A stretch of 64,000 nucleotides of DNA from Ohtaekwangia koreensis (GCF_900167975.1 NZ_FUZU01000001.1:2275630-2339629), one strand, 5' to 3'; shown: positions 9,901 through 17,304, counted from the first letter of the stretch. Program-made: numbers and translations. Notes: generated from the letters alone by a model not told the origin.

Positions 9901-11850
9901 ATGGACCAGACTACGTATAATTATATAGCCGGGACAAATCGTTTGAGCCACGTAGATGATGCTATCACATCATCGCCTGAAAAAAATGATATTGAAGATC
10001 AGGATGCAGGAAACTATACATATGATGCAATCGGCAACCTGACGAAGGATGCCCAGCAGCTAACGGCTATCGGTTGGAACCCCTATGGCAAAGTTGAACG
10101 TGTAGACAAAGTAGACCAGGCAGGTGCATTGACGGGATATACAACATCCTTTATATACGATGCCGCTAGTAACCGCGTAGCAAAAAAACGTAAGAATGCT
10201 GCTGGCTTAAGTGTTACTAATTTTTATGTGCGCGATGCCAGCGGAAATGTAATGGGAGTATACGAAAAGACTGAACAAGTCAATCTTGAACCGGAAATTC
10301 TGTTGAATGAACTTTATATTTATGGAAGCGATCGCTTGGGGCTTTATGGCCGCACTATTAACATTGATGCTACAGTAGGTGAAACTCCATTGGAATCTGG
10401 CGAAACGCGGATCTCACAGAATACCACCAAGAATCAATATGAAAGTATATCATACCTGGTGAATGCCGGAGCAGAGCTTACGCTTGCTCCTGGCTTTAAC
10501 TATACAGCCGGTACCTCCACAGATGACTTCACGGTACGGGTAGGCGTAGCAGGAACAGAAACCACTCCTGAAAATGATATATATACCCGGTCGCTTAACA
10601 GCAGACGCTATGAGCTGAAAGACCACTTGGGGAACATTCGTACGACATTGACCGATACCAAATTAAGTACCCTAACATCCAATCTGCCCGGAGACTATCG
10701 TGCTGAAGTAACCGGTACTTATAACTATTACCCGTTCGGTATGGATATGACTTCGCGCTCATGGACTGCAAACTCAAAATACCGTTATGGTTTTAATGGC
10801 AAAGAGAAAGATGATAGTGGAGAGTTTGGGAACACAACTTATGACTATGGATTTAGAATTTACAATCCTAGTATCGGTAGGTTTTTGTCTGTAGATCCAT
10901 TAACTGAAAACTTTGCTTATTGGGGACCTTATCATTTTGCAGGAAATAAGCCTATTGTTTCAATTGACCTTGATGGTTTAGAAACTTATGTCGTGCATTC
11001 GAAATACTTATCTTCAGCAGTAGAAGCAAAATTGCAAACTTGGGAGGGAGAAATGAGTACACTTGACAATCCTTATTATGCTGGAGTTAGACTCTATAAC
11101 GAAATACGACGTCTTGAGAATAAACCTCTTCAAAAAACGACTGGCCACTTTCAAAGTAAAGAACAATTGGCCGAAGCTAAAATTCTTTATGGTTACGATG
11201 GCAAGCTTATTGAGACAGTAAAGGAAGATGGACCTTTGACCGTACTTGGTTATAGGGATAATAATGGCAAAGTGGAGTCGTATGACATCACCGAAAAAGT
11301 AAGGGTTGCTGCTCTTGATAAGAGAATACTTAATCGTACAAATAAACTAAAAGAGATGGCATTGCTTAAAGAGATGGTGATGACTAGTCATATCAACAAC
11401 CCTATGGCTACTAAGCAACAGTTTTATAGTGTAGGTGGAGGAACAGTAAGTATATTGATTGGTGTGTTTACATTGGGCGCATCTACGGCTGTTGAAGGTT
11501 CAATTATTGTAGCGATGTCAAAAGACGTTGGTGGTGTATTAGGCATGATAAATGGTTTTGACGATGTGGGGTCAGATGTGGATGGAGAATCCTTTCTGCT
11601 TCAAATAACTGACGGACAAGTGAAGCTTTACGTTGCTGCTGGAAAGGCTTTAATTGATGCCTATGGTCTTAAAAACGGCTTGAAGGAAATAACAGACATC
11701 AACACGATACAGAGGAAGATTATGGAAGTAATTGGAGCAATTGAAGATACAAAAAGTCTACACGATGATGCTTCTACAGTTAAAGAAGAACTCAAGAAAA
11801 TATACGAAAAAAATAAAGCTGATAAAGAAAAAAGTAATGGGTCAGAGTAA
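964..11850 (+). CDS. Giant secreted YD/Rhs-repeat protein with Ig-like, LamG and polymorphic C-terminal tip (3628 aa)
   Basis: The signal peptide spans residues 1-39 (ends VYSQ). Two or more Ig/PKD-like domains follow at about 225-375 (paired Cys, SYQW motifs). A DUF6443-like segment typical of Bacteroidota YD proteins lies at about 743-886 (ANGLQQVSQQQTRIQD). A LamG/concanavalin-like domain is at about 1023-1226 (LEGNVNDVSGRNNHGTA), and a propeller-like stretch at about 1800-2245 (NNGNLLWKKHIES). One copy of the module found in the two downstream secreted proteins is at about 2426-2576. YD repeats occupy 2598-3096, and the Rhs-associated core 3210-3340 (ELKDHLGNIRTTLTD; RIYNPSIGRFLSVDPL). 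The last about 290 residues form a divergent tip with a Gly-rich hydrophobic stretch. By family knowledge the YD shell encloses a tip that is often a toxin. The tip and the following gene look more AT-rich than the shell. A surface adhesin or inter-bacterial toxin role is inferred. Confidence 0.92.
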   Translation: MSKNYKSNLSFVSRCENALWIKTVSLLMLLIFSSQVYSQTLDTETDIPCSNDGDFWASITHSSALRNVTWTIIPESAGNVKYESSTNSGNYVYYAWIAWTSEPGTPVTIKVRYERSVFEPSLTKTIDLTFKPLPVITSGSITGPETVLPNTYNTYSFNSSSSSNIAGYHWFMDGNLIDYSTANSYNVISPSTPGIHTLECRPMNSCDQYTQVYTKEITVGCPNISPAITGSQQYCQGSSVALGAQPSSGYSYQWRLNGNVINGATQSTYSASAAGQYTVTLTSGTCSYISTQHTLNEMPAPVANITGSDGFCPGQSIELSTPANEQYSYQWKKDGSILPNASTSALMVNTAGNYSVDVTLGQCTRTSSKSVVASTPPASITAIKGLNKNFEGELTLHEVEGANDATSFTWSVSEFIPVSGGQGQIIEPAFNDAGGNVPRRRVRIADLSAGTYKFKVTPVKDGCEGTPLEISYTSLSKALKPIGNYVEMFHPQLNLHSEGYLFLPKHSANYTGCSALGPVDLRIALDQGEVYNLGKNAFSASVNVTVAVFSDIPGQMQSWTFTLNVNQDAPEQVFMKTITVQPELVKFITIKVNSYAPPNAAAQNWIRLKASYEETQDIVDVSTLTVSPIAATQDPSNLRWEQSFAWTPSCTDIPDYIFQLVKKYGTNSVNTNDPDFWKDALQVQTESASSSVTLSMGEGSGTYYWRVIPLGNKPGGISNPENWGTASSVSTLEYTHPEENKNWIYSRTFTEGNKVTEQVTYANGLQQVSQQQTRIQDENRIVASQTIPDFIGRNAVSTLPIPVANRTSLGYVDGLLKNITGSIYSAADFDGKTPEAAMDLGGYYSGTYNEDKNEGVASAEGYPFTQTIFTPDGTGRVREQGGVGLTHSIKGGKTVRTFYTKATEAELVSLFGSEAPDFKSVQKITTYDANGTASVSFQTKDGKVIATALVVTGSTGSLSQLTNPAPAVKDYFEVVRGNQRVDDITVANRTPLFLTTDGTVTVDYEINPGQVMELCGSSSSDQVGNYPLEGNVNDVSGRNNHGTAVGLTAALDAFNKNGAYSFNGTTSYISVADGPDLDFGGRDFTVSFWVNRSQNTANWDNSGGVNKWNSASSPSTNEWGLHLSSTASNNIPGFYIESGRTTYQAVATSSIPLNTWYHLVGVRNGNQLKIYVNGVLEGSSVLPSNVSVNNIGSALYIGKVGTSYTAGIFDDVQLYSRALGDDEVKQLLQRGTICKTCDYTVSIRLFKEGDAASTDVITPYSITGGNCSALTPYNPGSVPVTLTGGVKYVLEKRLTLQNKKTTTQTYIDSHLQDVETYYRTQSNDRLTTINGFIAAKNYTGLYSYLASVGTPDKANGQYIVPLMPAGNGGCAEYIFVPILEACPVEQMPGEADCSNQDFEKYFADYYSDNTSVPVLRSDNTLAYVYFRNQNITSGDQKVYFEPGKLNEMIQNLIAEYSTILPCSTIWKIWKKEVAAYEAKMSFTPEADGLDGQDAIDYNADKDYFSSVVSENDMLGSFLSALEAEMQRNMTEVEQESDFCNSGKYIKKDQLYGSFGGIITQPELARAYRLAFYNENNAEQRMALKFYASNQAPYSKEQIESASVFPTVNDFNNLSDCDQYKFYQNTKPGGLGSGVSSDESQIQRNIAKVKEKCGQACEGRIEEFRQAIINSLFVQNPATVIEHYNVYKDDLYRKDDLYPDPAKVRLYVGILDVTRNTSGYTVSQCELDAMAQALVDNCKNNYCNTPLTPIQALYPGKTLNAIKYGTEEEILKITQAMTYDFDVQVNTGNGACNTGWDLVSGTNNSGWIQAKTLMHSANFQTVRNLTDSRGNRYLLFELNSFPVTFNDGVTFSNTDSFTDYVIVKFDNNGNLLWKKHIESSLESSSGQSARMAAMASADSEIMELDIELSEQTGEIIFSTYAKSSAMPAAAAATIRIDGSTVLSLSTSEWGYIGKLDANGEVSWIKKQIGAYMFDSPFLVEGSYIYTLEPTEHLSPKTFRTMRITKRFLSDGEYDPSFTSDVLEIGGTSYYGAYNFIKAGNTFYISNLNQVDTGNGITFKVNDISSTHLIPQGEFGLSFIKMNQAGVFQSIDFLHSTQSFSSELIVSNGDPIVALSYSGQGMQLYLTGVVKQIAYGEFYILAKNQNGFSIINTQPSFPTNSLLAKGSHVWVKSVYQNGFKLLDYNVNSNTFTTEFVDNIIGYSVLKDVETRSGDKEFLFLTSSSGITIGGQSFDSPSASKYIYARYSDCSYPGMCFRFTESMIKPVVIPQEMEDYTYNPQVQSCEEVSANVLTNTINQQVEQIISRRVQSFRDQYYHTCGDPSLINDKLTIAYKEGLYHFTLYYYDRAGNLVRTVPPEGVVLSAVASEAQVTAAKVNPPAHKLVTEYQYNTLGQLIREHSPDANFESGDENASSYRQPKYTPTRSLTWAHSNAVTLTGSSVTKNATAATGWNAGAISQESILKDGYVEWQFTSSARFRVMGLSGYNEDVTLSSIEYGLYSHIDGNIYIFEKGGQVGSAIGGKYSATDKFRIERVGSKIYYKKNGATIGESSVPSSGPLHVDCSISLAYGSIENIVFSSVVSEDNSEKELADDIANQALNESRYYATYIYNDKGQLRFSRNAQQKKEGTFSYTKYDELGRVIEVGESTVYDEAVLMANRNTIGRTQYPTEGLRFVTSTYYTEPYVNTGSTDTALPTGYEQIVNNLRNRISYTYLDTDAQDNTVTDRTCTIYNYDVHGNIEWLVQMIPGMPAVGIRYKHDLISGRVTEVSYNPGKRDEFYHRYEYDASNRLSTVKTSKEGELWETEARYKYYLHGPLKRAEIGEDYVQGVDYTYTVHGWLKGLNHQLVDKTSDPGQDAVGGSVVGRDAFGMALGYYAGDYKGTYSQFEAANTSNLQAYQGKNLYNGNIATWSTGILYPAASGISSPVTANAYTYDVLNRITGSIMHTYSNGYTPIASYGSTYTYYANGNLKATTAYGVASTVMMDQTTYNYIAGTNRLSHVDDAITSSPEKNDIEDQDAGNYTYDAIGNLTKDAQQLTAIGWNPYGKVERVDKVDQAGALTGYTTSFIYDAASNRVAKKRKNAAGLSVTNFYVRDASGNVMGVYEKTEQVNLEPEILLNELYIYGSDRLGLYGRTINIDATVGETPLESGETRISQNTTKNQYESISYLVNAGAELTLAPGFNYTAGTSTDDFTVRVGVAGTETTPENDIYTRSLNSRRYELKDHLGNIRTTLTDTKLSTLTSNLPGDYRAEVTGTYNYYPFGMDMTSRSWTANSKYRYGFNGKEKDDSGEFGNTTYDYGFRIYNPSIGRFLSVDPLTENFAYWGPYHFAGNKPIVSIDLDGLETYVVHSKYLSSAVEAKLQTWEGEMSTLDNPYYAGVRLYNEIRRLENKPLQKTTGHFQSKEQLAEAKILYGYDGKLIETVKEDGPLTVLGYRDNNGKVESYDITEKVRVAALDKRILNRTNKLKEMALLKEMVMTSHINNPMATKQQFYSVGGGTVSILIGVFTLGASTAVEGSIIVAMSKDVGGVLGMINGFDDVGSDVDGESFLLQITDGQVKLYVAAGKALIDAYGLKNGLKEITDINTIQRKIMEVIGAIEDTKSLHDDASTVKEELKKIYEKNKADKEKSNGSE

Positions 11851-12367
11851 AATAGACATAATAAGTAATCCACCACTTTTTAAAGGAAAATGTTCTCACG
11901 ATTTCGTATGGATGTTTTTTTTAGTATTTTATCTGAGTTCAGTAGTTGCAGCTATTTCTTCAGTTGGTTCTTCATTCGGTTTTATATGCATATGGATTTT
12001 TTTGGGTTTACCTTTTCAATATTTGCTTGTTAATGAACAATATTTTCATTTCTCGTTATTCAATGATTTTCTTTTTTTCAAGTATCCATTGAAATTTAAA
12101 AATCGAACGAAGATAATTTTGTTAAAAGATATTGAATATTTAGAGTACAGAAATGATAATGGACGAGGACGCGCTCGTGGGATCATTATAATTTACCCTA
12201 AAAAAAATACAATTGTAAAAAGGCAGGAATTATATTTTGACGACTTCGGTAATAACAAAGTATTTGCTTTCTTAAGAAAGATGTATTCAATGGGCATTGA
12301 AATAGATATCTCCAAATGTAAGCAGCCGGGGTATGTTTTAAAAAGGATAAAGTCTGATGTTAAATAG
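11837..12367 (+). CDS. Small membrane protein, candidate immunity partner of the Rhs tip (176 aa)
   Basis: The start ATG at 11837 overlaps the last 14 bp of the giant Rhs gene, indicating translational coupling. An upstream in-frame ATG at 11732 would overlap far more and is less likely. Residues about 22-65 contain two adjacent membrane segments (MFFLVFYLSSVV; FGFICIWIFLGLPF). The rest is a soluble basic domain with beta strands (LKDIEYLEYRND; GIIIIYPKK), resembling a bacterial PH-like domain attached to a two-TM hairpin; this is a resemblance only. The gene is visibly more AT-rich than the Rhs shell. Position right after a polymorphic tip is where immunity genes normally lie in Rhs/CDI-type loci, so an inner-membrane immunity role is inferred, not shown. 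Confidence 0.7.
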   Translation: MGQSKIDIISNPPLFKGKCSHDFVWMFFLVFYLSSVVAAISSVGSSFGFICIWIFLGLPFQYLLVNEQYFHFSLFNDFLFFKYPLKFKNRTKIILLKDIEYLEYRNDNGRGRARGIIIIYPKKNTIVKRQELYFDDFGNNKVFAFLRKMYSMGIEIDISKCKQPGYVLKRIKSDVK

Positions 12368-12498
12368 ATTATGTGCATTTCAGTTATTTCAAGAACGAGG
12401 CTCCCCAATAATGAATGTAGGTGACAAGTGGTAGTTTGTCTGTATGAGCATTGAACTAAAAAATTAGAGCACGAAGTTTTAAAATGGAAGGGCAAAAA

Positions 12499-14754
12499 AT
12501 GAAACAATTGATTTTACGAAGTTATATAGTTATAGTTTCAATGATATTGTCTATGTCCATAGCGAAAGGGCAAGCTACGTATCCTTCAAACTGGACAGAC
12601 CGCGTTAATGTAATAGTCAATGCAGATAACTCCCTTACTAAATCGGTAGCAACTACTGGCTATGTATCGGGCGCTGCAAGTGAGAATATTCTCGCTTCCG
12701 GAGTGGATGGCTATATCCAGTTTACTTATACCGCTAGTGCTGCTAATCAGTACTATATAGGTTTTACAGGACTAAATAACTCCACGGATGTATACTATAA
12801 TTTATACTCATATCTGGTGTCGTCTACAGGAAGCTGTGCGGTATATCAGCGAAACGCTTCAAAGTTTTCTGTTGGTGCTTTAGCGAATGGTGATATACTT
12901 AAAATCGCACGTGAAGGAGAGAATATTAAATTTTACCGTAACGGCACGGCTGTTTATACTTCTTATGCGGCCGGCAATTCACTTTATAACTTGCGTGCTG
13001 ACGTTTCCATTTCCGCAGGAACAGCGCCCGCTATAGCATGCTCGTTTGATCGCAAGCTTATTGCAAAGCCAACGTTTCAATATCCGAATTATACAAATGC
13101 CAATGGTGCTATAGCCCTGCAGGTAGAAGGAGGAACAGCTCCCTTTACCTATCAGTGGTCTAGTGGCGAGCAAACGGCTTCTATTACGGGCAAACCACGC
13201 GGTACCTATTCCGTTACTGTAACGGATGCTGCGGGTAAAACTTTTGCTGCGACTTATTCACTTGGCTATAGCATTGGCTGGAAGAATGCAGAAGGTGTTA
13301 CTGTAAACGCAGACAATACTTTGCGGCGCTCAGCCAGTACTGGCTGGGATGCAGGAGCCTCTTCTTTGAATATCCTTCCTGATAATGCTGATGGCTGGGT
13401 TGAATTTGTGATCACAGATCCTGCTGCTACCTATATAATGGGTTTCAGTAACTTTGATCCGAATACATCCTTTAACTATATTCGGTTCGCACTGTGTATA
13501 AATGAACTCGGTGGCATTAATATATATGAGAGCAATGTATCGAAGGGTTCGTTTGGATCGATTGTAAAAGGTGATGTTATACGGTTAAGTCGTGAGGGTG
13601 CGTATATAACATACTCGAAGAATGGAACAACACTTCGTTCTGTTAATGTTACTGATAAAATTTTGTATCTCATTGATGTTTCGGTATACAATACATTAGG
13701 ACCGTTGCCACCGATAACCGCCTCATTTGAACAGCAGGTGCAATTTAAACCTGTTATTACATTACCCAATGCAAGCAACAACACAAACGGATCTATAGCG
13801 GTAGCAGTTGAGGGGACATATCCTCCGTCTGCCACACAATGGTCAAGTGGAGAAACAACCAATGCAATTGGCACTAAAAGCCGGGATACGTATACTGCAA
13901 CAGTAACCGATGCTTCCGGTCGGTCACAGAGTCGTTCATATATGTTGGGTTATCCGGTATACTGGAATGATCTCCGTAATGTTGCTGTAACTGCAGCAGG
14001 CGGGCTGACCAAGAACGGTTCTACTGCTTCTTTTTTTGATGCCGGTGGTATTTCTTCCAATCGTTTGCTTGCAAATGAAAATGGTTCAATTGAGACTGTG
14101 ATTAACCGCACCAGTGGGGGACAAAATTATTATTTTTTAGGGCTCACACGCTTCAATAATTCAGCCGGGAACACCAACATTGATTATGCTTTCTACCTTC
14201 ATCCGGAGGGATACTTTTATATAGTTGAGAATAATGTATACCGTAACCGTGTTTCGTTCCGCGAGGGAAATGTCCTAAAGATTGCTCGTGAAGGTTCTTT
14301 GATTAAATATTATGTAGACGGAGAAGTTGTAAGAACTGTGTCGACAGATCCTTCTTACGTTCTTCATGCCGATTGCTCCATTGCCTGGGGGACGATTCCC
14401 TTAGTAACAGCTTCCTTTTATACCCCTAAAACATTTTATGCTGTTGCTGATGGAAATTGGACGGGCACAGGTATATGGTCATTCACGTCCGGAGGAAGTG
14501 CAGCTTCCAGCATGCCTGGTTATGGTGATATAGTTTACGTAAATCAGCATGCAGTAAATATAACCACGGCTATAACATGTGGGCAATTGAATATAGTAGC
14601 AGGAGGCACCGCTACGGCTGTTACCGTGAGTGGTTCAGTTGCATCGCTTACAGCAGAGGAAATTAAAATCAAAGGCGATAACAATGGGTTGGCTCAGCAG
14701 GTATTGCAGGTAAAAGAGTCTGCAAAATTAACGGTGAAATCGACAGGCTTGTAA
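12499..14754 (+). CDS. Large exported modular protein: three repeat modules alternating with SprB-like repeats (751 aa)
   Basis: ATG 12499 is preferred over the in-frame ATG at 12484 because the signal peptide (LILRSYIVIVSMILSMSIA, ending AKGQ) starts cleanly there and a purine-rich AGGGCAAAAA precedes it. The mature protein carries three copies (about residues 28-190, 258-414, 486-642) of a roughly 150-residue module. Its hallmarks are an opening W, VNADNSLTKS, aGAaSeNiL, a GD.LKIAREG..IK.YrNG core, and a closing D.Si..gt.P...aSF. Copies 1 and 2 are followed by SprB-repeat-like units (TYQWSSGEQTASI, GTYSVTVTDA). The C-terminus (about 643-751) reads GNWTGTGIWS ... GDIVYVNQHAVNI, like the G8-type beta-helix caps of Bacteroidota surface proteins. 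No T9SS sorting domain is seen. It is a paralog of the gene at 14968. Adhesion or carbohydrate binding is inferred. Confidence 0.82.
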   Translation: MKQLILRSYIVIVSMILSMSIAKGQATYPSNWTDRVNVIVNADNSLTKSVATTGYVSGAASENILASGVDGYIQFTYTASAANQYYIGFTGLNNSTDVYYNLYSYLVSSTGSCAVYQRNASKFSVGALANGDILKIAREGENIKFYRNGTAVYTSYAAGNSLYNLRADVSISAGTAPAIACSFDRKLIAKPTFQYPNYTNANGAIALQVEGGTAPFTYQWSSGEQTASITGKPRGTYSVTVTDAAGKTFAATYSLGYSIGWKNAEGVTVNADNTLRRSASTGWDAGASSLNILPDNADGWVEFVITDPAATYIMGFSNFDPNTSFNYIRFALCINELGGINIYESNVSKGSFGSIVKGDVIRLSREGAYITYSKNGTTLRSVNVTDKILYLIDVSVYNTLGPLPPITASFEQQVQFKPVITLPNASNNTNGSIAVAVEGTYPPSATQWSSGETTNAIGTKSRDTYTATVTDASGRSQSRSYMLGYPVYWNDLRNVAVTAAGGLTKNGSTASFFDAGGISSNRLLANENGSIETVINRTSGGQNYYFLGLTRFNNSAGNTNIDYAFYLHPEGYFYIVENNVYRNRVSFREGNVLKIAREGSLIKYYVDGEVVRTVSTDPSYVLHADCSIAWGTIPLVTASFYTPKTFYAVADGNWTGTGIWSFTSGGSAASSMPGYGDIVYVNQHAVNITTAITCGQLNIVAGGTATAVTVSGSVASLTAEEIKIKGDNNGLAQQVLQVKESAKLTVKSTGL

Positions 14755-14769
14755 AGCTTGATATACTAT

Positions 14770-14931
14770 ATGTTGCGTACTATACTTTTTGTTTGTTTGA
14801 TTGGTATGTCATTTCGCCTGGTTGCTCAAACACTCTATCCAGCGTCCTGGACGGATCTCATAAATGTCACTGTGAATGCTGATAATTCTGTTATCAAAAA
14901 TGTAACGGGTTTTGCAAGTAAAGATAATTAA
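14770..14931 (+). pseudogene. Truncated 53-codon relic of a third copy of the modular exported protein
   Basis: ATG 14770 to TAA 14929-14931 encodes 53 residues: a signal peptide (FVCLIGMSFRLVAQ) and then TLYPASWTDLINVTVNADNS. This matches the start of both flanking modular proteins (YPSNWTDRVNVIVNADNS before, YPAAWTDKINVLVNADNS after). The frame then runs into KNVTGFASKDN and a stop, exactly where the first module should continue. So this is the 5' end of a paralog whose body is lost, probably by recombination between tandem copies. It could still give a short secreted peptide, but nothing suggests a function. Confidence 0.8.
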
Positions 14932-14967
14932 GGTATAGAATTGAATCCTGGGTTTTTAAATGATGGT

Positions 14968-17205
14968 ATGAGAAAAGTATTGGTTGTTATATCGTTCTTG
15001 GCAGGCTTGTGGGGTAATTGGTTTACAGCCGGAGCACAAACGCTTTACCCCGCGGCATGGACGGACAAAATAAACGTTCTTGTTAATGCCGATAATTCTA
15101 TATCCAAAACTGTAAGTGGTACAGAATATAATGCAGGTGCTGCCAGTGAAAATATACTTGCTGCTGGTGTGGATGGCTATGTGTCATTTACCTATACAAC
15201 GAACACCGCAAATGCTTACATGGTAAGTCTTACCCCACTGAACATTCAACCTGAATTCCAGTTTAGTCTTTACTCGATTTATATCCTATCAAATGGAGCT
15301 ATGGCGATTTATGAGCAGAATACACTTGTGTCAGGGTATACCACGCTGGTAAGTGGCGATGTTATTAAGATCGCACGAGAGGCAGGAGAAATTAAATATT
15401 ACAGGAATGCCACTTTACTGCGTACTGCGAGTTCAGTATACTCATCTTCTCACTTACGTGCAGATATTTCTGTCAGAAGTGGTAAGGTTCCACCTATATC
15501 CTGTTCTTTTAATCGTAAGCTGATAGCAAAACCAACGATGCAGTATCCGGATTTTAACAATAACAATGGTGCTATCTCTTTAGTAGTGGAAGGAGGCGAT
15601 GCACCATTCACGTATCAGTGGTCGAGTGGCGAACAGACTGCTGCAATATCAAATAAGCCGAGGGGCACATATTCAGTTACTATCACGGATGCGAGTAACC
15701 GGACATTTTCTACTGCGTATTCGCTGGGGTTTCCTATCGGCTGGAAGAATCTGGATAAAGCTGTTGTTAATTCTAATAATACGCTAACAAGAACTGTTAC
15801 CACAAAAGCACTTGATGCGAATGCATCTTCATTAAATATTTTGCCGGTAGGCGAAGATGGCTGGATTGAATTTACGATTACGGATCCTTCAGCCGCCTAT
15901 ATGATTGGATTTACAAATGCTGATGTACATAGTACAATTGAATACCTGCGGTATGCTATATATGTAAATGAGCCGGGGGGTATTTATGTCTATGAAAGTA
16001 ATGTGAGTGGTGGTTTTTTTGGGAATATTGTAAAAGGTGATGTTTTAAGAATAAGCCGTGAAGGAACGCAGATTGTTTATTACAAAAACGGTGTTCCTTT
16101 TAGGACAGTAACTGGTCCGGCTGACAAGCCATTATATATTGCCGATGTTTCTATCTATAGTAATGCAGGGCCATTGCCACAGGTAACAGCCTCATTCGAA
16201 AAGCAAATTCAATTTAAACCCGTTTTTACGCTTCCTGATAAAAATAATAACGGAGGAAAAATTGCCCTAGCGATAGATGGAGCTTATAATCCTTCTACAG
16301 TTCAATGGAGTACAGGAGAGTCAATTGCCACGATACAGGATAAAGGTAAAGGTATATACTCGGCTACAGTGAGCGATGCCTCTGGCCGTTCTTCATCGCG
16401 TACCTATACACTTGGGTTCCCGGTTTACTGGTCAGATTTACAAAAAGCAACTCTGCAAGCTGACGGGAGCATTGTAAAATCAGCAACAAATCAATCCTAC
16501 GACGCTGGTGCAATTTCGGCAAATCGATTACTGCCTGGAGAAGAAGGCTCTGTAGAAATTGTATTAAATCGTGCGGATTCAAAAACACAATTTGTTATCG
16601 GGCTGGCGCGGTATAATACTTCTACTAATTACCCTGCAACAGATTACGGGTATATGCTTCATTCCAATGGAAATGTATACATATATGAAGGCAGTTCAGG
16701 AGTCTTACAACTGCCTTTTAAAGAAGGGTGCGTTTTAAAGATTTCCAGGGAAGGTGGATTTATCAAATATTATTACGATGGTAACTTGGTGCGATCAGTT
16801 GCTACGACTCCTTCCTGGGAACTTTATGTTGATTGCTCATTATTTTTAGGAACTGTGCCCATGGTTACGGCCACCTTTAATTATGTTTCAAATACCTATT
16901 ATGCAATCGCCAACGGAAACTGGAACAGTATAGGTGTGTGGTCTACGACTGAGGGAGGAGGCGCTGCATCGAGAGTGCCTACATACGGTGATTTTGTCAA
17001 TGTCAAAGGCCGTCTGATTAATATCAATACGCGGGTATATTGCAAGTCTTTAAAAATCACTGCCGAAGAACCCAATACGGGGATTATTGTAGATGGTTCA
17101 GCAGCGTCACTTGTTTTGGAAGAAATTAAAATGAAAGGGAATGGCAACACTGCAGCACAGCAGGTCCTTCAGGTTAAGAATTCGGCTACTTTGAAAATTC
17201 AATGA
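14968..17205 (+). CDS. Large exported modular protein, paralog of the 12499 gene (745 aa)
   Basis: ATG 14968 is chosen over TTG 14941 because the signal peptide begins there (LVVISFLAGLWGNW, ending AGAQ). The architecture matches the preceding paralog: three W...VNADNS...aGAaSeNIL modules, the first two each followed by a SprB-like unit (TYQWSSGEQTAAI, GTYSVTITDA). It ends with a G8/beta-helix-like end (GNWNSIGVWSTTEGG; GDFVNVKGRLINI; LQVKNSATLKIQ). Both paralogs stop at the same point, so this short C-terminus is the native end rather than a truncation. Transport route is unclear: Sec signal yes, T9SS C-terminal domain no. Tandem duplication with the 12499 gene and the relic between them suggests an expanding surface-protein family. 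Function is unknown beyond a probable surface or matrix role. Confidence 0.82.
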   Translation: MRKVLVVISFLAGLWGNWFTAGAQTLYPAAWTDKINVLVNADNSISKTVSGTEYNAGAASENILAAGVDGYVSFTYTTNTANAYMVSLTPLNIQPEFQFSLYSIYILSNGAMAIYEQNTLVSGYTTLVSGDVIKIAREAGEIKYYRNATLLRTASSVYSSSHLRADISVRSGKVPPISCSFNRKLIAKPTMQYPDFNNNNGAISLVVEGGDAPFTYQWSSGEQTAAISNKPRGTYSVTITDASNRTFSTAYSLGFPIGWKNLDKAVVNSNNTLTRTVTTKALDANASSLNILPVGEDGWIEFTITDPSAAYMIGFTNADVHSTIEYLRYAIYVNEPGGIYVYESNVSGGFFGNIVKGDVLRISREGTQIVYYKNGVPFRTVTGPADKPLYIADVSIYSNAGPLPQVTASFEKQIQFKPVFTLPDKNNNGGKIALAIDGAYNPSTVQWSTGESIATIQDKGKGIYSATVSDASGRSSSRTYTLGFPVYWSDLQKATLQADGSIVKSATNQSYDAGAISANRLLPGEEGSVEIVLNRADSKTQFVIGLARYNTSTNYPATDYGYMLHSNGNVYIYEGSSGVLQLPFKEGCVLKISREGGFIKYYYDGNLVRSVATTPSWELYVDCSLFLGTVPMVTATFNYVSNTYYAIANGNWNSIGVWSTTEGGGAASRVPTYGDFVNVKGRLININTRVYCKSLKITAEEPNTGIIVDGSAASLVLEEIKMKGNGNTAAQQVLQVKNSATLKIQ

Positions 17206-17281
17206 TTTAAGAGGAACAGTTATAATATTTACACTTGTAAGATTGATGAGTAAGTATCCATATCCTTTTTCAACAAAACCG

Positions 17282-17289
17282 TATTTTTG
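17282..17289 (+). promoter_or_regulatory. TAnnTTTG -7 box for the MORN/pseudopilin operon
   Basis: TATTTTTG matches the Bacteroidota -7 consensus TAnnTTTG and lies 15 bp before ATG 17305, giving a 5' UTR of about 12 nt. No clear TTTG -33 element was found at the expected distance. If real, the MORN-pseudopilin-GspF genes are transcribed separately from the modular surface proteins upstream. Confidence 0.5.
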
Positions 17290-17304
17290 AAGTTTACTTG
17301 CAAT

